A program made the position numbers and the translations under genes. Under the pieces are notes generated by a model. It made no database searches and was not told the DNA's origin. It was given only the letters and a program-made list of their open reading frames with translations. From CAZDYP01 sp964509505 (GTDB taxonomy: Bacteria > Chloroflexota > Anaerolineae > JACRMK01): a stretch of 19,419 nucleotides of DNA. This document shows positions 13,141 through 19,419 of this stretch, in pieces. The stretch covers positions 1 to 19,419 of the forward strand of contig CAZDYP010000093.1 of the NCBI GenBank assembly GCA_964509505.1, written 5' to 3'. Numbering within the stretch: position 1 is the stretch's first letter; each line of letters begins with the position of its first letter.

Positions 13141-13326
13141 CGCTTTCGCCCCGTCGCACACATGCTCGACCGACATCAACGCCAAGCCGCTACGCAAGCC
13201 GACTCTGACCGTGAAATTTACGAGCGACCAATCGCGGCGACGGACAGGGCGATTGATGCGTTGGTGTATGAACTGTATGGGTTGAGCGAGGAAGAAATCA
13301 AGCTCGTGGAAGCAGGTCAAACATGA
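13141..13326 (+). pseudogene. Truncated copy of a Type IIG restriction enzyme C-terminus
   Basis: The last 62 codons repeat the C-terminal helix of the enzyme at 9453-12443. Both share ATQADSDREIYER, AATDRAIDALVYELYGL and EEEIK, with nearly identical DNA including most third positions. Similarity fades just upstream of 13141, and nothing of the nuclease or methylase is present. An in-frame GTG overlaps the retropepsin stop codon, so a 70-aa peptide could be translated, but it looks like the remnant of a second, deleted restriction enzyme or of a tandem duplication. Confidence 0.85.
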
Positions 13327-13397
13327 CCGAATCATCCTTGCCGCCCAAACTCGTGGCCTGCTCTGGGCAATCATCCACGAGATTCGGAGAAAGTAAA

Positions 13398-13425
13398 CCC
13401 TGCTACACATGCTAATGCAGCAGGG
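13398..13425 (+). terminator. Possible weak terminator after the restriction segment
   Basis: CCCTGCT at 13398-13404 pairs with AGCAGGG at 13419-13425 across a 14-base loop. A short CAAAAATTT follows, not a true U-tract. It is only suggestive as a plus-strand terminator. Confidence 0.35.
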
Positions 13426-13434
13426 CAAAAATTT

Positions 13435-13465
13435 ATGGCGGGGTCACCACGTGTGACCCCGCCAT
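13435..13465 (-). terminator. Strong hairpin, probable terminator for minus-strand transcription
   Basis: ATGGCGGGGTCAC and its perfect 13-bp complement flank a 5-base loop. On the minus strand the stem is followed by AAATTTTTG, so it would terminate RNA arriving from the feo/ATPase side. On the plus strand the stem could also stop RNA from the restriction segment, making the convergent junction bidirectional. Confidence 0.6.
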
Positions 13466-13486
13466 TGCTTTATCCGCTTTGCTCCC

Positions 13487-13551
13487 TCGCGCGCAACGCC
13501 CCCACGGCCCACCAATGCTCGCAACACTTTTGGCGCGACGCTCGCCGCCCA
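13487..13551 (-). repeat. Gene fragment 'WAAS-APKVLR', copy A
   Basis: This lies in the 311 bp without an intact gene between 13327 and 13637, which otherwise holds only the two hairpins. On the minus strand one frame reads DAFWAASVAPKVLRALVG. It aligns with copy B at 15258-15326, and several differences between the copies are synonymous, which suggests both derive from coding sequence. I do not recognise the parent protein. Confidence 0.55.
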
Positions 13552-13637
13552 AAATGCATCTAACCCCATCGTCGCCATGACAATCAGACCGGCTTTGAGC
13601 GCGTGGGCGCGAGCATGGAGTCAATCGCTCATACAAC

Positions 13638-15213
13638 CTACATCCCCCACACCCACACCGCCTTTGCTCCCACTCGCTCCTCCCGCACAAAAATCTTCTC
13701 CTCCCACGGCTTGTGCGCGTCACGGTCAAACACCAACAAATAGCCCTCGCTCGCCCCGCACTTGTCCATGTAGTCCGCTGTCTGCACCAAACCCTCCTTG
13801 ATGGTCGTCTCCACACTCCCGCGCACCACCTTCAACTCCAACACCACCCATTGCTCGCCGCTCGCCTGTCGCCAGCGCACCAACACATCTGTGCGCCGTC
13901 GCCCCAACCCATACTCCGGCAACGAACCCACCACCATTGACGATGCGCTGCAAGAACGCTTGCACCAACAACTGCGGACCCGCCTCACGATAGTCAAAGC
14001 GTTCCAACCAGCGTTCCGAATTCTCGCGGAAGAACTGCTAGAACGCCGCCAGCAACTTCGGCAGGTCCAACGTCCCATCGGCGCGCACATACCACAATGT
14101 CTCTTGTGCGATGGTGCGTTGCGTGCTGTAGGTCAAAGTACGCGGAATGACCTCCTGATAAATCGGATTAGCTAACGCCAAATTCGGCGTGCTGCGAATC
14201 AGTCCTAAATCTTCGACATATTCCACATCGTCTAGTGGGATGAACGACGGATCCGTTTCGCCTGTGAGCAACGGCTCGATGACGCGGCGCACGCACTCCT
14301 CTTTGAGTTTGTCGGCAAGCTGATCAAGATGCGTCTCGCGTCGCATCACCAGATTTTCTTTGGCTTGCTCGAGCATCGCTTCCGTGATTGGCACACTGCG
14401 CTCGCGCCCTGTTTTGCTTTCAAAACACACTTCGTAAGCTAGTGCGTTGACCAGCCACGGCTGCCCCAAGGTCAACTGCCACGCGCGCTCAATGGCTTCG
14501 GGCGTGAAGCTTTGTCCCGTCTCAGTCGTGTGTTGCGTGTAGAGTTGTTCGACTTCGACACGGCTGAAATCACCCAAGCGCAATGATTTCGCCTTGATGT
14601 TGAAGGCGCTGCCGCCGGTGATGAGCGACTTGCCATCGGGCGTGGTGAGACGATAGTCGCGCACGTCGCGCACGCCGCACAATACCACTGACGAGGGAAA
14701 GGCTTGCGGACGCGAGGGATAACCCGCGCGCAACTGACGCAAGACCGAGATGAGCGTGTCGCCCACCAATGAATCTATTTCATCTATCAAGAGGACAATC
14801 GGCTTAGACCTTGCTTGCGCCCAACGCGTTAAGAAGGTGGAGAGCGAGGGCGCATTGGGATAGTCGCGTTGTAACTGTTGCAGGGTTTGTTCAGCAGTCA
14901 TATCGCCCACGTCGCGCGCATGGTGAGCGATGTGCTGCAAGATCTCGTTCAATGCTGGATGCACTTGCTCGCGATAGCCTTGTGCGACCTCGACGTTGGT
15001 ATAGACGCAATGATAACGTCCTTCCGTGTTCAGATGGGCTTGTAAGGCGTGCAACAGGCTGGTCTTGCCTGTTTGACGCGGCGCGTGCAACACAAAGTAT
15101 TTTTTCTGTTCAAGCAAGAGCAGCATCTCTGCCAAATCCACCCGCGACAAAGGGAGCAAACAATAATGGTCTTGTGGATTGACGGGACCTGCGGTGTTGA
15201 AGAAACGCGGCAT
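13638..15213 (-). pseudogene. AAA-type ATPase with C-terminal PD-(D/E)XK nuclease domain, disrupted
   Basis: The N-terminal 391 residues are intact: MPRFFNTAGPVNPQDHY, Walker A APRQTGKTS (44-52) and Walker B IVLLIDEID (139-147). This ATPase family is common in Chloroflexota, Cyanobacteria and Bacteroidota and normally continues into a nuclease domain. Here a TAG at 14038-14040 interrupts AAF-stop-QFFRENSERW in the same frame. Relatives usually have tryptophan there, so TGG to TAG is likely. Family sequence continues to QRIVNGGG, then shifts frame near 13925-13935 (one extra base or two lost) and resumes as PEYGLGRRRTDVLV, VLELKVV (nuclease E-x-K), TADYMDKCG and WEEKIFVREE to the stop at 13638. 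The two lesions make it a probable pseudogene, though the ATPase portion might still be expressed from the promoter at 15231-15239. Confidence 0.85.
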
Positions 15214-15230
15214 GGTTCAACTCCGCGAGA

Positions 15231-15239
15231 ATTATAGCA
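15231..15239 (-). promoter_or_regulatory. Extended -10 promoter of the ATPase gene
   Basis: The minus strand reads TGCTATAAT, a perfect TGn-TATAAT element. It is followed by GGAG (15221-15224) seven bases before the ATG at 15213, so the leader would be very short with the ribosome-binding site almost at the 5' end. No clear -35 is present. Confidence 0.55.
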
Positions 15240-15257
15240 GTGGTAGAGTCATTTTTC

Positions 15258-15326
15258 TATTGCGCGCAACAACACCAACGGGCCCGCAGATTCGCGCAAC
15301 ACTTTCGGCGCGAGGCTTGCTGCCCA
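15258..15326 (-). repeat. Gene fragment 'WAAS-APKVLR', copy B
   Basis: On the minus strand just after the FeoB permease stop, a frame different from FeoB reads SGWAASLAPKVLRESAGP and continues to RAIEK and a stop at 15249. It aligns with copy A at 13487-13551. The two copies are in the same orientation and flank the disrupted ATPase gene. Confidence 0.55.
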
Positions 15327-15337
15327 GCCGCTGAGTG

Positions 15338-16732
15338 CTAAACCCAACCCAGCAATCTGGCCACGCTCGCCGTAACGAAGCACACCAGAAACGCCAAGAC
15401 CAAGGGTCCTAGCGCGCCCAACGTCGTCCATTTGATACTGCGCGTCTCTTTCCACATCGTGATGATCGTCGTCGCGCACGGATTGTGCAACAACGAGAAC
15501 AGCATGAGGTTGACGGCGGTGAGCATCGTCCAACCGTGCTGACCGACGAGCAGCTCACGCAGCTGGTCGTACTCTGGCACATCAGTCATCATACCCACCC
15601 CCATGTACACCATCAGCAGCGTCGGCACGACGATTTCGTTGGCAGGGATGGCGATGATGTAAGCCAACAAGATGACGCCATCCAACCCTATCAAAAATCC
15701 TAACGGCTCAAGGAAGTTGGCAATGCGCCACGCGAGCGATTGCTCGCCCACCATGACGTTGCCCAATATCCAAATGACTGCGCCCGCCGGCGCAGCTGTT
15801 TGAACCGCGCGCCACAACACGAAGAGTGTGCGGTCAATGAGCGACGTGTAAAGGATGTGACCGATATGTGGGCGACGATAGGGCGGCAACTCGAGCGTGA
15901 ACGCCGAAGCCTCGCCTCTCAGCACCGTGCGCGACAACAGCCCTGACACGATTAACGTGAACAGCACGCCGATGACGACGACCATCACCACTGACCCCGC
16001 CGCCGCCACCGAAGCGACGACTGGCGGAAAAGCGGCGGCGACGAACACCGTGGCGAGTAGGATGAGCGTTGGGAAACGCCCATTGCAGGGCACGAAGTTG
16101 TTGGTGAGGATGGCGATCAAACGTTCACGCGGACTATCTATCACGCGGCAAGCGATGACGCCCGCCGCATTGCAGCCAAACCCCATGCCCATGGTCAGCG
16201 CTTGTTTGCCATGCGCGCCTGCCTGCTTGAACAGCCAATCCAAATTGAATGCGACACGCGGCAAGTAGCCGAGGTCTTCGAGGATGGTGAAGCATGGAAA
16301 GAAAATCGCCATCGGCGGCAACATCACACTGACTACCCACGCCAGCCCACGATACGTGCCATGCCAGATGAAACCCGTGAGCCACCACGGCGCCCCCCAG
16401 GCGTCGAACAGCGCGCTCGCTTGTTCCTCGATCCAAAATAACGCCTCTGCAATCAGCGCAGAAGGAACATTCGCGCCCGTAACCGTGAGCCAGAAGACGA
16501 TGGACAGCAGCAAGAGCATAAGCGGCAGCCCCAACAAGGGTGAGGTAATCAGACGGTCAATACGCTGATCCCAATCCCAACGGCTCTGTCCCAACGGCTG
16601 CACGGCGCGGCGGGTGATGGTCTCGGCGTCGGCATACAACGCCTCCACCAGTTGATCGCGGAAGTTGCCGTGCAAGTTGCGCCGGAGTTCGTCGGCGCGG
16701 CTAAACAAAATTTCGGTTGCTGAAGCATTCAT
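15338..16732 (-). CDS. feoB: FeoB ferrous-iron transporter, membrane permease part (separate ORF)
   Basis: The 464-residue protein is the membrane half of FeoB without its G domain. A short helical N-terminus (LRRNLHGNFRDQLVEALY) precedes DWDQRIDRLITSP, and about eight hydrophobic helices follow in two Gate (nucleoside-recognition) repeats. Characteristic segments are GYLPRVAF, GMGFGCNAAGVIACR with a pore cysteine, SPRERLIAILTNNFVPCNGR with the second conserved cysteine, and IIAIPANEIVVPTLLM. It sits in the cytoplasmic membrane and imports Fe2+. Its start overlaps the stop of the GTPase ORF as ATGA, so expression must be coupled. This CNGRFPT-type permease resembles clostridial forms, in which I recall similar splitting. 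No truncation is visible. Confidence 0.92.
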   Translation of the reverse strand: MNASATEILFSRADELRRNLHGNFRDQLVEALYADAETITRRAVQPLGQSRWDWDQRIDRLITSPLLGLPLMLLLLSIVFWLTVTGANVPSALIAEALFWIEEQASALFDAWGAPWWLTGFIWHGTYRGLAWVVSVMLPPMAIFFPCFTILEDLGYLPRVAFNLDWLFKQAGAHGKQALTMGMGFGCNAAGVIACRVIDSPRERLIAILTNNFVPCNGRFPTLILLATVFVAAAFPPVVASVAAAGSVVMVVVIGVLFTLIVSGLLSRTVLRGEASAFTLELPPYRRPHIGHILYTSLIDRTLFVLWRAVQTAAPAGAVIWILGNVMVGEQSLAWRIANFLEPLGFLIGLDGVILLAYIIAIPANEIVVPTLLMVYMGVGMMTDVPEYDQLRELLVGQHGWTMLTAVNLMLFSLLHNPCATTIITMWKETRSIKWTTLGALGPLVLAFLVCFVTASVARLLGWV

Positions 16733-17544
16733 TGGGTGCCCTCCAAAGCCATCTTGCGACTAAAGCGTGTGATGGCCTCGCGTTGACGGCTGACAATGTT
16801 GAGCAGTTCGCCGCTTTCGAGTGCCTGTCGTACCCGCAAGTCGCCATCCAACAGCCGCATCGCCACCCAACGCGCATTGGGTAAGCCAGGCGCGACAGTC
16901 TCGAGCAACGGCAATAGTTCGGCGATGGCGCGCGGCCAAGCCGATTCACCATCGTCACGCATACGATGAGGCGCGGTGAGCGTTTTGCCCTCGATCACGT
17001 CGGCGACGGTTTGAATCAGTTCACGCACTCCCTCGCCGGTGCTGGCGCTGGTTGGCACGGCAGGCACGCCGAGGTCCCGCGCCAAGCTGCGCGTGTCCAC
17101 CGCCAAGCCCTTGCGTCGCGCCTCGTCCATCAGATTCACGCACACCACCACTTTGTCGCTGATTTCCAGCACTTGCAGCACCAGATTGAGATTGCGTTCA
17201 AGACAAGTGGCGTCGGTGACGACGATGGTGCAGTCGGGCTGACCGAAGAGGATGAAGTCGCGGGCAATCTGTTCATCCTGCGACGCCGAGAGCAACGAGT
17301 ACGTGCCGGGCAAGTCCACGATTTTATAACGCACGCCTGCGAATTCATAGCCGCCCTCGGCGCGCGTCACGGTTTTGCCGGGCCAATTGCCCGTGTGTTG
17401 TTTCAACCCTGTGAGGGCGTTGAAGAGGGTAGATTTGCCGGTGTTTGGATTGCCAGCCAGCGCCACCACCCGATCGAATTTGTCGAGTTTGATGCCCATT
17501 TGCGCCAACGAGGCGTGGGCGGGACAAGTGTCACAGTTACTCAT
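16729..17544 (-). CDS. feoB: FeoB N-terminal GTPase domain (separate ORF)
   Basis: The 271-residue soluble protein carries every G motif: G1 GNPNTGKS (31-38), the G2 threonine within NWPGKTVT, G3 DLPG (77-80), G4 NLMD (137-140) and G5 SAST (166-169). A helical region resembling the guanine-nucleotide-dissociation-inhibitor domain of FeoB follows. A cysteine pair (NCDTCPAH) at the N-terminus is typical of this FeoB subtype and could sense iron or redox state. It lacks any membrane helix and ends where a conventional FeoB would enter the permease. The next ORF begins with a four-base overlap, so the two chains replace the usual single one. The ATG at 17544 (MSNC) is chosen over an upstream TTG because AAAGG lies about eight bases before it. 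Confidence 0.93.
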   Translation of the reverse strand: MSNCDTCPAHASLAQMGIKLDKFDRVVALAGNPNTGKSTLFNALTGLKQHTGNWPGKTVTRAEGGYEFAGVRYKIVDLPGTYSLLSASQDEQIARDFILFGQPDCTIVVTDATCLERNLNLVLQVLEISDKVVVCVNLMDEARRKGLAVDTRSLARDLGVPAVPTSASTGEGVRELIQTVADVIEGKTLTAPHRMRDDGESAWPRAIAELLPLLETVAPGLPNARWVAMRLLDGDLRVRQALESGELLNIVSRQREAITRFSRKMALEGTQ

Positions 17545-17556
17545 AGTCAATACCTT

Positions 17557-18570
17557 TCAATCCACATAGGTGATGCTTACCTTTTCAGCCTGAGCGCGGC
17601 GCAGGGCGATGAGCGTGCCACGCACACGATACGCTACGGGGTCGCTGAAAAGGCTACGCATTTCGGCGGTAATGCTGGCGCCGGGGGTGAGACCCAGATC
17701 AAGCAAACGGCGCCGAGTAAAGCCTTGCAACGATTCGTCGAGTCCGTGTATGATCGCTCGTTGTCCTAGCTGCAACGTGGTGAGTTGGCTAACCGCCTTC
17801 GCGGTTTGCGCCGCGCCGTCAGCTCTGATGAAGATGTTGGCGGCGACGAGCGGCGCAAGCGTATGCACCCGCTCTCCATCCGAGACGACCAACCGTTGTG
17901 GGCCTGAATCAATCACACGGATGACCTGCCCCGGACGCAAGCCCTCGGCGACAATCTGGTTGTAGATGATGGAAGGTTCGTCCTCGATATGGGCGATGCA
18001 AGCGGGGATGTTGAGCGCCCAATCAGTCAATGGCTTAGTCGTGCTGTCTAGCAGCAAGCCCTCGGCTGTGGGAATCGGGTCGCCATGCGGGTCGAGCGTT
18101 GGATAGCCCAGCGCAGCGTCCAACGCCTGCAGGCTGCCAGCCGAGCGATTATGTTCGCGCCACTCCGCCTCGGCATGAATGTTGGTAAGGGGCATCTGCG
18201 CTTCGTCGGCGAGATAGCGCTCCCACAGACGATGGGCGCGGATAATCTCTATCGCCAACCGCTCACCGGCGGGCGTGAGGAACAAACCTTCGGCGTGCGC
18301 CAGCAGCCACCCCTGCGCCTCCAATTGTTGGATGAGTTGGATGGTGTTGTGCTGAGACAGAGACAACGCGCCAGCCAACGATTGCACCGTGGGCGTTTGA
18401 TGGCGCCAAGCAGTCGTATGCAGATGTTTGAGCGCATCTTCCGCCAGTGTGCGTTGGCGGTTTTCACGGTAACGTCGCCATTGTGCCAACAAGCCCAGCC
18501 GGGGCCAGAGACAAAGCGCGCTCAACAAGGCAGCACAGCCGAGCAACAGAAATACTGTGGTTTCAGACAT
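17557..18570 (-). CDS. Membrane-anchored DtxR/MntR-like protein fused to FeoA-type domains
   Basis: This 337-residue protein combines parts that are usually separate. Residues about 5-30 form one hydrophobic helix followed by basic residues (WRRYRENRQR). Residues 40-105 form a DtxR-type winged helix (LAGALSLSQHNTIQLIQQLE, then LFLTPAGERL). Residues 106-165 are the metal-binding/dimerisation domain with H113, E117, H132, E136, E139 and H140; Glu at 136, in place of the DtxR cysteine, is the MntR pattern. Two SH3-like segments follow: IEDEPSIIYNQIVAEGLRPG (196-215) and a canonical FeoA domain (LQLGQRAIIHGL to RLLDLGLTPGASI, then YRVRGTLIALRR). It precedes feoB by 12 bp and has a strong GAGGTGAT ribosome site. 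It may serve as FeoA and as a metal-responsive regulator. Confidence 0.9.
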   Translation of the reverse strand: MSETTVFLLLGCAALLSALCLWPRLGLLAQWRRYRENRQRTLAEDALKHLHTTAWRHQTPTVQSLAGALSLSQHNTIQLIQQLEAQGWLLAHAEGLFLTPAGERLAIEIIRAHRLWERYLADEAQMPLTNIHAEAEWREHNRSAGSLQALDAALGYPTLDPHGDPIPTAEGLLLDSTTKPLTDWALNIPACIAHIEDEPSIIYNQIVAEGLRPGQVIRVIDSGPQRLVVSDGERVHTLAPLVAANIFIRADGAAQTAKAVSQLTTLQLGQRAIIHGLDESLQGFTRRRLLDLGLTPGASITAEMRSLFSDPVAYRVRGTLIALRRAQAEKVSITYVD

Positions 18571-18770
18571 AGGAGATCACCTCAGCTTTGCAAAATGTAC
18601 ATCTCAAAAAATACGCTCAAGGGCGCGTCAAGCCATGCCTCTCGTCGCCTCCCCCGAAGTAGGCATTGTATCGCACCCTCACGTTTATTTTTATGTTGGT
18701 GAAGGAGTCGTGCAAATGTTTCTTCGCCTGTTGGATAGCGGAGCGTTGACAGGATTCCCAAACCAACGAA
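18571..18770 (-). other. Leader region of the iron-uptake operon
   Basis: No gene is supported here. GAGGTGAT lies five bases before the ATG at 18570. A TACAAT hexamer on the minus strand at 18665-18670 is the only -10-like sequence that stands out and has no convincing -35. No clear palindromic iron box is seen by eye, so the promoter and operator remain unlocated. Confidence 0.4.
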
Positions 18771-19419
18771 TCAGAAAAACAAACCATAGCGCGGTACCCG
18801 TTCCACGTATGCGCGATATGACTCACCAGAGCGTCTCAAGCATACCTCTTCCTCTGCCAGGATCTCATAATGCTGCAACACCCCGGACATCACTAGCGTG
18901 AATAGTGCCATCCCTGAGCCTATCGCCAAACATATCCCCAAGAATATGATGGATAACGCCACGATTTGGGGGTGGCGTGAGAGCTTGTAGACGCCCTTCA
19001 TCGCCGGTTGAGCATGTGGAGTACCCTTGAAGTTCAACACGGTTTTCGATCAAAGCGTATGAACCCAAGACGTAGCCAGCCAGCATAACGACCAGCGAAA
19101 AAATTTTCACTGGCAAGCTGAACGGGGGGGACCAGTGGAACAGCGCATCCAATCCAGCTACCAGTAGGACCAAGCCGCCGCCCAGTCCGAGCAACGGAGC
19201 TAAGCGTTTGTCCCAGTGTTTGGTGTCCTCATGTTGCATGAAGCGGGCGCGTTCGGCGAGCAGGTCAGGATGTCGCCGCGCCGCCAGTGCTCGGCTGAGA
19301 GCGAAGCCCAAGAGGCTAACAAGGGCATATACCCAGGCTTCCCACCAGTCCCAGCGCCAGGAAATTAACAGCGGCAAACATGGTATGACCACTACAAAAA
19401 ACAACATTAGCACAATCAC
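18771..19419 (-). pseudogene. Isoprenylcysteine methyltransferase-like membrane protein, frameshifted and cut by window edge
   Basis: Two minus-strand frames together give one integral membrane methyltransferase of the isoprenylcysteine carboxyl methyltransferase/phospholipid methyltransferase-like family. The first frame, from the window edge, reads LLISWRWDWWEAWVYAL, LAARRHPDLLAERARF, HEDTKHWDKRLAPL and GYVLGSYALIENR. The second, from about 19040, reads MKGVYKLSRHPQIVALS (the R-H-P core that binds S-adenosylmethionine), then EEEVCLRRSGESYRAYVERVPRYG. The change falls within about 19030-19046, next to a run of four T, consistent with one extra base. Sequencing error and genuine decay are equally possible. 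The true N-terminus may lie outside the window. Confidence 0.78.

Noticed and set aside
13323..13415. 30-codon plus-strand ORF overlapping the restriction-tail remnant as ATGA
   Set aside because: The overlap imitates translational coupling, but the peptide has no recognisable features and ends in a hairpin region. It cannot be supported.
16966..17769. Plus-strand open frame of 267 codons
   Set aside because: It spans parts of two well-supported minus-strand genes (FeoB GTPase and DtxR-FeoA) and has no recognisable domain.
18617..18826. Minus-strand 69-codon ORF before the iron operon
   Set aside because: Its first part is an alternate frame of the methyltransferase-like gene and the rest has no similarity or ribosome site.

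Overview
This 19.4 kb window looks like a draft or metagenome-assembled scaffold from a GC-rich bacterium, most likely a member of the Chloroflexota. That placement is an inference. It rests on the family mix (Uma2 nuclease, AAA-ATPase/PD-(D/E)XK protein, HicBA with hicB first, a small ORF paired with a retropepsin, a clostridial/chloroflexal-type two-gene FeoB) and on abundant short-period repeats, not on any marker gene. A run of exactly 100 N (3318-3417) is a conventional scaffold gap and lies inside a repeat.

Region 1 (1-8801, all minus strand) reads as one long catabolic gene cluster. In transcription order it holds: CoA-transferase alpha and beta subunits of the GctAB/IpdAB type, a Uma2-family nuclease, a small cupin, an ornithine cyclodeaminase/mu-crystallin-family protein, an enoyl-CoA hydratase, the two-[2Fe-2S] subunit of a molybdenum hydroxylase, the assembly gap, the molybdopterin-binding subunit of that hydroxylase (closest by eye to 4-hydroxybenzoyl-CoA reductase alpha), a HicB-HicA toxin-antitoxin pair, and the start of a GNAT acetyltransferase. 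No FAD (CoxM/HcrB-type) subunit is visible. Together these suggest conversion of an aromatic or heterocyclic CoA thioester or acid; the substrate cannot be named from sequence. Transcription probably starts at an extended -10 promoter almost touching the first start codon.

The most unusual property of region 1 is dense small repeats. Some are intergenic and some lie in frame inside genes. A 77-bp inverted array of heptamers adds about 24 residues to the hydroxylase large subunit, a purine-rich repeat adds about 15 residues to the CoA-transferase alpha subunit, and a 15-bp palindrome encodes part of the tail of the Fe-S subunit. This resembles in principle the in-frame palindromic elements of Rickettsia.

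Region 2 (8802-13465, plus strand) is a defence/accessory segment: an orphan HicB-like protein with a near-consensus sigma-70 promoter, a single-chain Type IIG restriction-methyltransferase with its own promoter and an AT-rich specificity domain, a coupled pair (70-aa unknown plus 138-aa retropepsin-like protein), and a degenerate second copy of the restriction enzyme's C-terminus. A strong hairpin region separates it from the converging genes.

Region 3 (13466-19419, minus strand) holds, in transcription order: a frameshifted isoprenylcysteine-methyltransferase-like gene; an iron-uptake operon made of a membrane-anchored DtxR/MntR-like protein with two FeoA/SH3-like domains followed by FeoB split into GTPase and permease ORFs; and an AAA-ATPase/nuclease gene broken by an amber codon and a frameshift. 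The ATPase gene is flanked by two related short fragments in direct orientation.
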